From positions 1 through 32,664 of the forward strand of contig CALKXS010000078.1 in NCBI GenBank assembly GCA_938003745.1: DNA of 32,664 nt, read 5' to 3'. Of this stretch, positions 1 to 7,721 are shown in pieces. The position numbers and the translations under genes were made by a program. Below the pieces are notes generated by a model, which did no database searches, was not told the DNA's origin, and was given only the letters and a program-made list of their open reading frames with translations. Numbering within the stretch: position 1 is the first letter of the stretch; every line of letters begins with the position of its first letter. This DNA is from an uncultured Algibacter sp. Its GTDB lineage: Bacteria; Bacteroidota; Bacteroidia; Flavobacteriales; Flavobacteriaceae.

Positions 1-80
1 ATTTTATCTCGCTCTGCCTTTAAGTGATTACGACAGGACTCCTCACTATCAAAATGGGCTATAAAACTGAAAATATTCAT
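1..80 (-). CDS. IS1595-type transposase, N-terminal fragment cut by window edge
   Basis: Reading leftwards from an ATG at 78-80, the frame stays open to the window edge and gives 26 residues beginning MNIFSFIAHFDSEESCRNHL. This matches the usual opening of IS1595/ISXO2-like transposases (a short hydrophobic start, then a Glu-Glu-Ser-Cys-Arg motif ahead of the zinc-ribbon). An AAGG Shine-Dalgarno-like stretch lies directly upstream. The DDE catalytic domain would be outside the window, so whether the gene is intact cannot be judged. The identification rests on remembered family N-termini and only 26 residues. Confidence 0.6.
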   Translation of the reverse strand, partial: MNIFSFIAHFDSEESCRNHLKAERDK

Positions 81-221
81 CCTTATTTTTTTATCTAAAA
101 TAAGTCTTTTTTATAATTATGCCTAATTACGGATATTCAAAATTTTTTACTATAAATGAATTGCTTTTTTATAATTTAAAAAAATAATTATGAAAAATAC
201 GAGCTTATTTAGAATAATAGT

Positions 222-1382
222 TTACCCTCTAAACAAAAAGAAATCTTCCTTCATGTGTTCAATTTTGGAGTCTTCGTTAGTTATTATATAATCAATAGCT
301 TGACTGGTAAAATTATTTCCTTTTTCAGTAAGTGAAACAATATTTTTATCAAACTTAATCATATTGTTTTTTAGGGCTAAATCTAAAACGGTTTTTGAAC
401 GTACTTTTTGCCAATTTATATGTTCGTTGAGGTGATTTACATGACGTTCTCTTTCTTCAGTATGATTTCTTAAATGCAATAAGAATGTGAGTAACGAAAC
501 CTCTGTGCGTTGTTGTTTTTCTCTGTACATAACCGCAATAACGCCCTTTGTAGGAGCAAACAGATATACTGCTAAAAACAGTAAACCTAACATAGTAGTA
601 ATAGATCCTGCTATAGAGGCATCTAAACTGTGTGCTAGCCAATATCCAGAAATAGCGCTAAATACGCCAAAGCAAATAGCGTAAATAAGCATGTGTTTTA
701 AGTTGGTTGTAAGTAAATAAGCGGTTGCAGCGGGGGCAATCATTAAAGCAACCACTAAAATAGCGCCAACAGCATCAAAAGCACCAACGGTTGTAATTGA
801 TGACACACCCATAAGTCCGTAATGGATAATGGCTGGAGAAAAGCCTAATGAAGCAGCTAAACCTTTATCGAACGTGCTAACTTTAAGTTCTTTGAAAAAG
901 GCAATTAATAATATGACTGAAATAATTAAAATCGATCCAATAACCCACAGCGCTTTTGGGCCAACATCAGCTCCTGCAATAAGAAGTCTATCAAATGGAG
1001 CAAAGGCTAGTTCGCCTAAAAGAACAGCGTCTACATCTAAATGAACATCGTTAGCATTTTTTGCAATTAAAATAACGCCAATACTAAATAGGGTTGGAAA
1101 TACTAAACCTATAGCGGTGTCTTCTTTAACGAGTCCAGTTTTTTGAATATATTCAACTAAAACGACTGTGATAATTCCTGTTAGGGCTGCTAAAAATATT
1201 AATAAAGGCGAGTTTAAATCTTGAGTTATAAAGAAGCCAATAACAATACCAGGTAAAATAGAATGACTAATGGCATCACTTATCATAGCCATTTTGCGTA
1301 ATACTAAGAATGTTCCTGGAATAGCGCATGCAATAGCAACTACACTCGCAATAAGTTGTATTTCTATTTGAGCACTACTCAT
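222..1382 (-). CDS. metal ABC transporter permease (TroD/MntD-like) with winged-helix-like tail
   Basis: Integral-membrane permease of the ABC-3 family (ZnuB/TroC/TroD/MntC), which carries Mn, Zn or Fe across the inner membrane. Residues 1 to about 285 are almost continuous hydrophobic segments with the family features AISHSILPG near the N-terminus and the GAILVVALMIAPAATAYLL block. Typical members end near 270-300 residues. This one (386 aa) adds about 100 charged residues (NWQKVRSKTVLDLALKNN, then SLTEKG) resembling a DtxR/MarR-like winged helix facing the cytoplasm. The start overlaps the end of the preceding permease gene by 8 bp, indicating translational coupling; two permeases imply a heteromeric channel. 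Family is certain; metal is inferred from the neighbouring MntR-type regulator and TroA-like binding protein. Confidence 0.93.
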   Translation of the reverse strand: MSSAQIEIQLIASVVAIACAIPGTFLVLRKMAMISDAISHSILPGIVIGFFITQDLNSPLLIFLAALTGIITVVLVEYIQKTGLVKEDTAIGLVFPTLFSIGVILIAKNANDVHLDVDAVLLGELAFAPFDRLLIAGADVGPKALWVIGSILIISVILLIAFFKELKVSTFDKGLAASLGFSPAIIHYGLMGVSSITTVGAFDAVGAILVVALMIAPAATAYLLTTNLKHMLIYAICFGVFSAISGYWLAHSLDASIAGSITTMLGLLFLAVYLFAPTKGVIAVMYREKQQRTEVSLLTFLLHLRNHTEERERHVNHLNEHINWQKVRSKTVLDLALKNNMIKFDKNIVSLTEKGNNFTSQAIDYIITNEDSKIEHMKEDFFLFRG

Positions 1383-2502
1383 TGTTGTCGTTTTGTTGGT
1401 TATATAAATTAGATGCCGTTTTAAAGCCTTCTTCGGTTAAACTCCAATTACCATCACTTAAAGTTACATAGTGTTTATCTGCTAGTTTTTGAAGGGTTCC
1501 TTTGGTGTACCCTTGAAAATTATTTAATATTTTTATGGTGTGAGGATGTGTAATATCCTCATGTGTTTCTGCTATATGGTACATAAAAGATAGAGTTTTA
1601 TGTAGCTGTAAATCACGACGGTTTTTAATAAATCGTATTTGTTTAAATAACAATCCACGACTTGGTGAAAATATAAATGATATCAAAACAAAAAAACCGG
1701 CAACAATTACAATAACTGGACCTGTGGACAAATTGTTTTGACTGGCGCTAATAGCGGTTCCAAAAACTCCAGAAAAAGCTCCAAATAGGGCTGCGATAAT
1801 TACCATGGTGCCTAGTCTATTTGTCCATTGTCTTGCTGCGGCAGCAGGAGCTAATAGCATTGCGCTCATTAAAACAACTCCAACAGTTTGAAGTCCTAAA
1901 ACAATAGCGAGGACTATAAATGTGGTAATTAATATATCTATAAACTTAGTGTTGAAGCCTAGTGTTTTTGTGTAATCTGCATCAAAAAGAAGGATTTTAA
2001 ATTCTTTCCAAAATAGTAGTAAAACGAATAAACATATACTTGTTACAATGGCCATAAGCCAAACATCACTTTCTACTAGAGTAGCGGCTTGCCCGAATAA
2101 ATATTTGTCTAATCCTGCTTGATTCGCGTTTGGTTGTTTTTGAATGAAGGTTAATAATAACATTCCAAACCCGAAAAAGAGTGATAGAATTAAGCCTAAA
2201 GCAGTATCAGATTTTAAATGGGTTTTACTGATAATGCCACGAATCCAAAAGGTACCAACGAGTCCGCTAAGAAGTGCGCCTAATAATAGAATATTACTAT
2301 CCTTTGCACCAGTAATTAAAAAAGCGATAGTTATTCCTGGCAATGCTGCATGCGAAATAGCATCGCCTAAAAGGCTTTGTTTTCGAAGTACAGCAAAACT
2401 ACCTAGCATACCGCAGACTGCACCTAAAATTGCAGTTCCTAAGGTAATGGTTCTTAGGGTGTAGTCTGTAAAGACAAGTTTTATGTATTCTGTTACGTCC
2501 AT
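1375..2502 (-). CDS. metal ABC transporter permease (TroC/MntC-like) with winged-helix-like tail
   Basis: Second ABC-3 family permease of the operon (375 aa). The hydrophobic core, about residues 15-285, contains the conserved SLLGDAISHAALPGI and VGVVLMSAMLLAPAAAARQW stretches. The tail from about residue 290 is soluble and ends in GTLQKLADKHYVTLSDGNWSLTEEG-like sequence (shown here only as a descriptor of the wing: HYVTLSDGNWSLTEEG), as in winged-helix domains. It pairs with the downstream permease, whose start overlaps its stop by 8 bp. A 239-bp gap separates it from the upstream ATPase gene, unusual for an otherwise compact transporter operon. Metal identity (Mn, possibly Fe or Zn) is inferred from context. 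Confidence 0.93.
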   Translation of the reverse strand: MDVTEYIKLVFTDYTLRTITLGTAILGAVCGMLGSFAVLRKQSLLGDAISHAALPGITIAFLITGAKDSNILLLGALLSGLVGTFWIRGIISKTHLKSDTALGLILSLFFGFGMLLLTFIQKQPNANQAGLDKYLFGQAATLVESDVWLMAIVTSICLFVLLLFWKEFKILLFDADYTKTLGFNTKFIDILITTFIVLAIVLGLQTVGVVLMSAMLLAPAAAARQWTNRLGTMVIIAALFGAFSGVFGTAISASQNNLSTGPVIVIVAGFFVLISFIFSPSRGLLFKQIRFIKNRRDLQLHKTLSFMYHIAETHEDITHPHTIKILNNFQGYTKGTLQKLADKHYVTLSDGNWSLTEEGFKTASNLYNQQNDNNE

Positions 2503-2741
2503 TTGTTTTTATGTTTGCTCATTGTTTCCTTGATGAAAAAACAAACTAAAAAAATCATGTAAAAATTAGGAGATTTCTACGTATCATTCGTTTCGGAATT
2601 ACGTGCTTGAAACTTCGCCTCGCATCTTCATTCCTTCTCTCTCTCTCTCTATTTCTTAATTTTCACGTTTCCGACTGCGTCGGAATTTCAAGTGTTATTT
2701 ATGTTTTCGTTTCTATTTTAGCTTTATTTTTTCTAATTGCC
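2503..2741. other. 239-bp intergenic gap with GTCGG hairpin and CT microsatellite
   Basis: No convincing gene is seen between the ABC ATPase and the first permease. The gap contains a 7-bp hairpin with a 3-nt loop (TTCCGAC at 2669-2675, GTCGGAA at 2679-2685), a CT dinucleotide run at about 2636-2650 and a TTTCGGAATTACGTGCTTGAAA stretch whose parts recur inverted near the hairpin (CGGAATTTCAAG). On the coding (minus) strand the hairpin precedes the permeases by about 170 bases. It could tune expression of the permeases relative to the ATPase or be a dispersed repeat; this is inference. Confidence 0.4.
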
Positions 2742-3503
2742 TTATTCCTGTATACTTACTTTATAGTTAATACCATAGGTTTTAGTTAAGTTGTCATCAT
2801 TAAAGATGTCTTTAACGGGACCAGTGGCAATTTTTTTCACGTTTAAAAAGGTTACCCAATCGAAATATTCTGGAACAGTTTGTAAATCGTGATGTACTAC
2901 AATTACTGTTTTTCCTGCTTTACGTAATTCTTTTAAAATGTTGATTATGGCTATTTCAGTTGTAGCATCTACACCTTGAAAAGGTTCATCCATAAAATAA
3001 ATGGATGCGTTTTGTACTAATGCTCGTGCTAAAAATATACGTTGTTGTTGTCCGCCAGAGAGCTGACTTATTTGTCTGCCTTTAAATGGAAGCATGCCAA
3101 CTTTTTCTAAGGCTTCTAATGCTGCTTTTTTTTCTTTTTGCCCTGGGCGTTTTATCCAGCCTAAACTGCCATAGGTTCCCATCATCACAACATCTAAAGC
3201 TGTGGTTGGGAAATCCCAATCGACACTACCTTTTTGAGGGACATAGGCGACTAGCGAGCGTTGTTTTTCGTAAGGTTGGTTGTAAATACTAACACTACCA
3301 GCTATAGGTTTTAAAATGCCTAAAATAGATTTTATAAGGGTTGATTTTCCTGCTCCGTTAGGGCCAACAATAGCCATGAGAACGCCTTCTGGAATTTCTA
3401 AATCGATATCCCATAGTACAGGTTTATAGTTGTAAGCAACGGTTAAATCGTCAACTTTTACTGCGATTCTTCCTGCGGAGACAGGAATCTTTTTTTTATC
3501 CAT
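2742..3503 (-). CDS. metal ABC transporter ATP-binding protein (TroB/MntB-like)
   Basis: ATPase that powers metal import through the two permeases. All ABC motifs are visible: Walker [10 protein letters not shown] at residues 47-55, the Q-loop around VPQKG at 88-92, signature LSGGQQQR at 148-155, Walker B ending MDEP at 171-174 and the switch histidine in VVHHDL near 203. The length, 253 aa, is normal for the family. The start ATG is the first in frame and is followed by a short basic stretch. The upstream neighbour, 167 bp away, is the binding lipoprotein; the space between holds a hairpin element. Substrate (Mn/Fe/Zn) is inferred from the operon. Confidence 0.95.
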   Translation of the reverse strand: MDKKKIPVSAGRIAVKVDDLTVAYNYKPVLWDIDLEIPEGVLMAIVGPNGAGKSTLIKSILGILKPIAGSVSIYNQPYEKQRSLVAYVPQKGSVDWDFPTTALDVVMMGTYGSLGWIKRPGQKEKKAALEALEKVGMLPFKGRQISQLSGGQQQRIFLARALVQNASIYFMDEPFQGVDATTEIAIINILKELRKAGKTVIVVHHDLQTVPEYFDWVTFLNVKKIATGPVKDIFNDDNLTKTYGINYKVSIQE

Positions 3504-3589
3504 TTTTTTATCTTTTTTTGATACCTACAATGTTTTAAAACATTACAGGAAGACAATTAACTTGATCTCTAAAACCAAGTTTACTGATG

Positions 3590-3663
3590 ATTTAGCCCTG
3601 ATAGAAGCGGCATCCTTTTTGTTTTTTTCAAAAAGATACAGCGGATAGCAGGAAATAGCTTCT
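3590..3663. repeat. putative dispersed Flavobacteriia hairpin element, copy 1
   Basis: Non-coding block between the binding lipoprotein and ATPase genes. The core is a 7-bp hairpin, CTTTTTG at 3615-3621 and CAAAAAG at 3629-3635, with a seven-T loop. It is flanked by arms that can pair (CCTG at 3597-3600 with CAGG at 3649-3652) and by the words GAAGCGGCATCC and ACAGCGGATAGCAGG. From memory, similar CCCTGAT-GAAGCGGCATCC...AGCGG words recur between genes in many flavobacterial genomes. A related but diverged, inverted arrangement appears at 11342-11452. Function unknown; attenuation or partial termination within the operon is possible. Confidence 0.45.
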
Positions 3664-3670
3664 AATACTA

Positions 3671-4582
3671 TTATTTCAATGCATTGACAATAGTGTTAAC
3701 ATTGTATTTAAACATGCCAATATATGTGCCTTCTGCAGTTCCTTCGTTTCCTAGTGCGTCTGAGTATAGCGTACCGCCAATAGTGACTTGATGATTTTTA
3801 GATTTTACAGCGGCTTGCAATGCTTCTATGGTTCTTTTTGGTACAGAACTTTCAACGAATATTGCTTTTACATCCTTTTCTATGATAAAAGCTGCTAGTT
3901 TTTGAACATCTTGAACACCTGCTTCTGTGGCGGTAGATAAACCTTGTAGGCCAACAACTTCAAAGTCGAATGCTTTTCCAAAATAGTTGAAAGCATCATG
4001 AGCTGTTACTAGTATGCGTTTCTCTTTGGGCAATGTTTCTATAGTGCTTGTTATCTTGCTTTTAAGGTTGTTTAATTTGTTTAAATAGGCTTTCCCGTTG
4101 GCTTCGAATACCGATTTTTGTTCTGGAACAGCTTCTGAAAGCTTATTTATAATAAATTGAGAGGCTTGTTTCCAGTATGTTACATTGAACCAAATATGAG
4201 GATCGTAATTTGATGCAAAATATTCTGAGCCAATTAATGTGCTTTTGTCTAGAGCATCTGAAATGGCGATAGTTTTGGTTTTCTGGCTATGCATTTTTTC
4301 GAATACCTCTACCAATTTACCTTCTAAATGGAGTCCGTTGTAAAAAATTAAATCCGCATTTGCTAATTTTGAAACATCGCCTTCACTTGCTTTATATAGG
4401 TGTGGGTCTACACCACTTCCCATTAGGCCTTGTAGGTTAACATGGTCTCCAGCTATGTTTTTAACCAAGTCGGTTATCATTGATGTAGTAGTGACAATAT
4501 TTAATTTGATGTTAGTCTTTTTTTCGTCTTTGCAATTGAAAAGAACTAAGCAAATTAATACTGCGTATCTAAGTTTTTTCAT
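3671..4582 (-). CDS. metal-binding lipoprotein of ABC importer (TroA/MntA/ZnuA family)
   Basis: Periplasmic metal-capturing component of the ABC importer, cluster A-I family. The N-terminus MKKLRYAVLICLVLFNC ends at Cys17, a likely lipidation site. The family metal ligands are all present in the expected spacing: His61 in GVDPHLY, His129 in YDPHIWF, His195 in TAHDAF and Asp275 in LYSDALG, which parallels the His/His/His/Asp set of TroA. A His-rich loop typical of strict ZnuA proteins is absent, which favours Mn or Fe over Zn. It starts 39 bp downstream of the TonB-receptor stop, so both are probably co-transcribed from the regulated promoter at 6884-6891. Confidence 0.93.
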   Translation of the reverse strand: MKKLRYAVLICLVLFNCKDEKKTNIKLNIVTTTSMITDLVKNIAGDHVNLQGLMGSGVDPHLYKASEGDVSKLANADLIFYNGLHLEGKLVEVFEKMHSQKTKTIAISDALDKSTLIGSEYFASNYDPHIWFNVTYWKQASQFIINKLSEAVPEQKSVFEANGKAYLNKLNNLKSKITSTIETLPKEKRILVTAHDAFNYFGKAFDFEVVGLQGLSTATEAGVQDVQKLAAFIIEKDVKAIFVESSVPKRTIEALQAAVKSKNHQVTIGGTLYSDALGNEGTAEGTYIGMFKYNVNTIVNALK

Positions 4583-4621
4583 GGGTTTTAATTTGTTGTA
4601 AAATTACTAAAAAGCAATTAA

Positions 4622-6868
4622 TTATTTAAGTGAATATCTTAAGCCTAAAAAAGCTCTAATGCCTTGGTTTGGTGCGTAAGCATATGAGGGGTCAAATGTT
4701 AGTCCGTATGGATTGGTTGGTGTAACTTGTGCGTTTCCGTTAGTGTCAAAAGCGACACCCTTATCAAAAGGGTCATTTGCTCTTGCTATAATAAACGGAT
4801 TTCCTTCATTTGGTGTCCAGTTTAAAAGGTTTTTTACGCCTCCATAAATTTCTAGATTATCTATGCCATCAAATGTTAATTGTATGTTTTGGATGCTCCA
4901 AGTTGGTGAATTTTCGCTTCTTGGATCTAAATCGCCTAACAATGGTAAACGCATTGGTCCGTATACATTGCCCGTATAATCTACAGTTAAATTGTATTTG
5001 TAATTTTTATAAGATGCAGCCCATGTTCCTGTAAAACGTTCGGTTAAAATTTGACGTTTTTTAATTCCGTTTTCCGTTTGAGAGACATCCTGAAAAGTTC
5101 CTCCAACAAGGACTTTAATACCGCTTGCGATTATAGCGTCTAGATTTACACTAACTCCTTTTGTAATAGCTTTGCCATTAAGGTTGTCATATATTATTTC
5201 GTTAGGATTAGTATCATAATCTGGTAATATTAAGTTTGAAAAATATGTGTACCATGTGGAAGCATCTAATCCAATAATGACGCCAGATTTTGTGTAGAAT
5301 TTTTTAAGGTAGTTGAAGTTGATATTATAAGAGCGTTCTGGTTTAAGTTCTTCGGCGATTATAACGTCTCTAGCTCCCGTTAATGCGGCGTGTTCTTCGG
5401 TAAAAATATTGACTACTCTAAAGCCTGTGCCTGTATTTATTCTAAAAATATCGTCTTGAGTTGGTTTGAATTTGTAAGCAATTCTTGGTGTGAAAATATT
5501 GCCATGTCTTTTATCATAATCATAGCGAGCGCCAAGTAGTATAGTGTGTTTGTTGTTTAGTTTTATTTCGTCTTGAGCAAAAAAGGAAGGAATAACAACT
5601 TCATCAGCTTTAATAGTTGCTGGTGTATTATCGTTATAGAAATTATATCTAGCTGCAGCACCAAAAAGTAAGTCATGATTTTTAAGAGGTTTATCCCATG
5701 TGAATTGACCAAAGCCGATACGTTGTTGTGCTAAATATGGGACATCTCCATATACTGAGTTTTGATCATGATCTGTATACGAAAATTGAAATAAAACTTT
5801 CTCTTTAATAGGAAGTTGATACTTTCCTAAAAGCTCACCTCGTTTTGTGTAAATGCTTTCTCCGTAAATTTCATTTCCGCCTCTAAAAGAAGAATCCCAT
5901 TGCATTTCTCCTCCCCATCGGTCTTCATAAAAAACACGTGCAGCTAAAGAAAATACTTTGTTCTCTTTACGTTTAAAATTCCATTTTTGAAAAATAGATA
6001 TTCTATTTTGTAGTGTTAAGTCTGTAAAGTTATCTCCATTATTATCAATAGGATTGTTGTAATTAAAGTAGTTAATACCAAAAAGAAGATTGGCTTTATT
6101 TCCAACCTTAGTATTAAAACCTAGATCTAAATTTAGTTCGCCCCAGCCAGTTGCATAACTATCTGCAAAGAAACGAGGAGCGTTTTCTGGGAGTTTGGTT
6201 ATAATATTTATAAGTCCACCAACAGCTTCACTTCCGTATAGCGAGGAGGCGGGGCCTTTTACAATTTCTATTTGTTCTATTAAAGAATTTGGAATTCCAG
6301 ATAAACCGTAAACTGTAGATAAACCACTAACTATAGGCATGCCGTCTATAAGTACAAGTGTGTATGGACCTTCTAACCCGTTAATGTGTATATCTCCTGT
6401 GTTACATACGTTACAATTAATTTGTGGACGAACACCATTTACGTTTTGTAAAGCCTCAAAAATATTTGGTGTTGGGTTCTTTTTTAAGAACGTTGGTGTG
6501 TAGACTTCAACAGGAACAGGACTCTCTAGTCTTGATACCGCTTTTAAAGTTCCTGTAACAACGATTTCATCTAGCATTTCAGATTCTGGTAAATCAAAAT
6601 TTACATTGAAATTCTTATTATCTATTGTAATCGTTTTTTTTTGAGTTTTGTACCCTGTAAATGATGCAATGATAGTATAAGTTCCAGGGTCTACTTTAGT
6701 AATGTTAAATGATCCATTGTCTTGAGAAACAGCGCCTTTTTGCGTGCCTTTTAAGTAAATATTTACATAGGGTAGAGGGGTGTTCTCTGTTGTTGTATTC
6801 CCTGTAATATTTTGAGCGTTTATAGAAAAGCTTAATATGCTTATAAAGCATATATTTAGATACTTCAT
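4622..6868 (-). CDS. TonB-dependent receptor, first gene of metal-uptake operon
   Basis: Outer-membrane receptor that imports a substrate with energy from TonB (748 aa). In order: a signal peptide ending about residue 18 (FSINAQ), a carboxypeptidase-regulatory-like beta domain (about 20-95; GSFNITKVDPGTYTI), a plug domain (about 110-225; VLIDGMPIVSG and IEIVKGPASSLYGSEAVGG) and a 22-strand barrel ending in an aromatic-rich LGLRYSLK. A Cys-x-x-Cys pair (NCNVCNTGD) in the plug is conserved in some siderophore/cobalamin-type receptors and may form a disulfide. Its position ahead of the TroA-like genes, under a palindrome facing mntR, suggests it brings Mn or Fe (chelated or free) into the periplasm. 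The exact ligand cannot be read from sequence. Confidence 0.93.
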   Translation of the reverse strand: MKYLNICFISILSFSINAQNITGNTTTENTPLPYVNIYLKGTQKGAVSQDNGSFNITKVDPGTYTIIASFTGYKTQKKTITIDNKNFNVNFDLPESEMLDEIVVTGTLKAVSRLESPVPVEVYTPTFLKKNPTPNIFEALQNVNGVRPQINCNVCNTGDIHINGLEGPYTLVLIDGMPIVSGLSTVYGLSGIPNSLIEQIEIVKGPASSLYGSEAVGGLINIITKLPENAPRFFADSYATGWGELNLDLGFNTKVGNKANLLFGINYFNYNNPIDNNGDNFTDLTLQNRISIFQKWNFKRKENKVFSLAARVFYEDRWGGEMQWDSSFRGGNEIYGESIYTKRGELLGKYQLPIKEKVLFQFSYTDHDQNSVYGDVPYLAQQRIGFGQFTWDKPLKNHDLLFGAAARYNFYNDNTPATIKADEVVIPSFFAQDEIKLNNKHTILLGARYDYDKRHGNIFTPRIAYKFKPTQDDIFRINTGTGFRVVNIFTEEHAALTGARDVIIAEELKPERSYNINFNYLKKFYTKSGVIIGLDASTWYTYFSNLILPDYDTNPNEIIYDNLNGKAITKGVSVNLDAIIASGIKVLVGGTFQDVSQTENGIKKRQILTERFTGTWAASYKNYKYNLTVDYTGNVYGPMRLPLLGDLDPRSENSPTWSIQNIQLTFDGIDNLEIYGGVKNLLNWTPNEGNPFIIARANDPFDKGVAFDTNGNAQVTPTNPYGLTFDPSYAYAPNQGIRAFLGLRYSLK

Positions 6869-6883
6869 TATATTTATTTTTTA

Positions 6884-6891
6884 CAAATATA
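6884..6891 (-). promoter_or_regulatory. -7 promoter box of the TonB receptor/metal ABC operon
   Basis: On the minus strand this is TATATTTG, a perfect TAnnTTTG, ending 15 bp before the receptor ATG. The adjoining palindrome (6890-6925) overlaps the two upstream bases of the box and covers the space where the -33 contact would lie. Confidence 0.65.
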
Positions 6892-6925
6892 AAATAATTT
6901 TTAGATTTATCTAAAAATTATTTTA
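6890..6925. promoter_or_regulatory. 36-bp perfect palindrome, probable MntR/DtxR operator
   Basis: Two 17-base arms (6890-6906 and 6909-6925) are exact reverse complements around a TT spacer. The central core is TTTAGATTTATCTAAA. It lies between the divergent receptor operon and the DtxR-family gene, abutting the receptor's -7 box, which is where a repressor of that operon should bind. The core has the style of DtxR/MntR boxes, but assignment to this regulator is inferred from position and symmetry. Confidence 0.75.
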
Positions 6926-6940
6926 ATCTAATGATTTTTG

Positions 6941-6959
6941 TATATTTGTTTTATCTAAA
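6941..6959 (+). promoter_or_regulatory. mntR promoter -7 box with overlapping second metal box
   Basis: TATATTTG at 6941-6948 is a perfect TAnnTTTG 19 bp before the regulator's ATG. It overlaps a degenerate second copy of the palindrome core at 6944-6959, which matches 13 of 16 positions of TTTAGATTTATCTAAA and includes an intact TTTATCTAAA half. This would place a repressor over the transcription start of its own gene, suggesting autoregulation. Confidence 0.6.
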
Positions 6960-6967
6960 TATTTATA

Positions 6968-7624
6968 ATGATTACCCTTACAGAAGAGAATTATATTAAG
7001 TCAATTTACCATTTAGGAAAGCAAGGTGTAAATAATGTCAGCACAAACGCTATTGCTAAAGACATAAAAACTAAAGCCTCTTCTGTTACAGATATGGTTA
7101 AGAAGCTATCTGAAAAAGGATATGCTGATTATAAGAAATATCAAGGCGCTACTTTAACTGAAAAAGGGAAACGAGTTGCTGTTAGTATTATTAGGAAACA
7201 TAGACTTTGGGAAGTATTTTTGGTTGAAAAATTGAACTTTTCTTGGGATGAAATTCATGAAGTTGCAGAACAATTAGAGCATATTAAATCTGAAAAATTG
7301 ATAAAGCAACTTGATGCGTTTTTAGAGTATCCTACACATGATCCGCATGGAGATCCTATACCAGATGAAACAGGAAAAATAAAAAGCATAGATAAAATTT
7401 TATTATCTCAAGCTCAAATAGGAGATGCTTGTATTTGTGTAGGTGTTCAAGATTCATCTTCAGAATTTTTAAAGTATTTAGATAAAAACAATATTGCTTT
7501 AGGAACTGAATTGATTGTTGTTCATAAAGAACCTTTTGATAATTCGGTAACGATATTGGTGAGTGCTAAAGAGTTTATTATTTCTAATATGATTGCGAAT
7601 AACTTGTTTGTGAAAGTAGGTTAA
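6968..7624 (+). CDS. mntR: DtxR/MntR-family metal-dependent transcriptional repressor
   Basis: Metal-sensing repressor of 218 aa. Domain order: N-terminal winged helix (1-65; NAIAKDIKTKASSVTDMVKKL is the recognition region), metal-binding dimerisation domain (about 70-135; His78, Glu82, and AEQLEHI with Glu101, Glu104, His105, then DPHGDPIP) and a C-terminal FeoA/SH3-like domain (about 148-218). The position equivalent to DtxR Cys102 is Glu101, the substitution seen in Mn-responsive members, whereas the additional SH3-like domain is typical of DtxR/IdeR. It diverges from the TonB receptor-ABC operon across the operator. I infer control of that operon, itself and possibly feoAB. Fe responsiveness cannot be excluded. 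Confidence 0.88.
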   Translation: MITLTEENYIKSIYHLGKQGVNNVSTNAIAKDIKTKASSVTDMVKKLSEKGYADYKKYQGATLTEKGKRVAVSIIRKHRLWEVFLVEKLNFSWDEIHEVAEQLEHIKSEKLIKQLDAFLEYPTHDPHGDPIPDETGKIKSIDKILLSQAQIGDACICVGVQDSSSEFLKYLDKNNIALGTELIVVHKEPFDNSVTILVSAKEFIISNMIANNLFVKVG

Positions 7625-7650
7625 TAGTTGTTTTTTGATTTTAATTGAAA

Positions 7651-7689
7651 AAGATAACGTCACTTTGAAAAAATCAAAATGACGCATCT
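7651..7689 (-). terminator. hairpin terminator between convergent genes
   Basis: Arms CGTCACTTTGA (7658-7668) and TCAAAATGACG (7674-7684) pair with one mismatch around an A5 loop, and AAGAT/ATCTT outer flanks extend the stem. Read on the minus strand it is followed by TTATCTTTTTC, suiting termination of the DUF1080 gene. The plus-strand exit is less T-rich but may also stop mntR transcripts. Confidence 0.7.
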
Positions 7690-7721
7690 TGTAAATTTAA
7701 AAACCTTAATAGGGAGGCTAA

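Noticed and set aside
90-99. A further TTTATCTAAA half-box near the IS1595-type start codon
   Set aside because: Only 12 of 16 positions match the full core, it lies in very AT-rich DNA ahead of a transposase, and the symmetric half is missing; likely chance.
2636-2650. CT dinucleotide run as a possible phase-variation tract
   Set aside because: It is well outside any coding region and about 130 bp upstream of the permease start, not placed to switch a reading frame or set promoter spacing.
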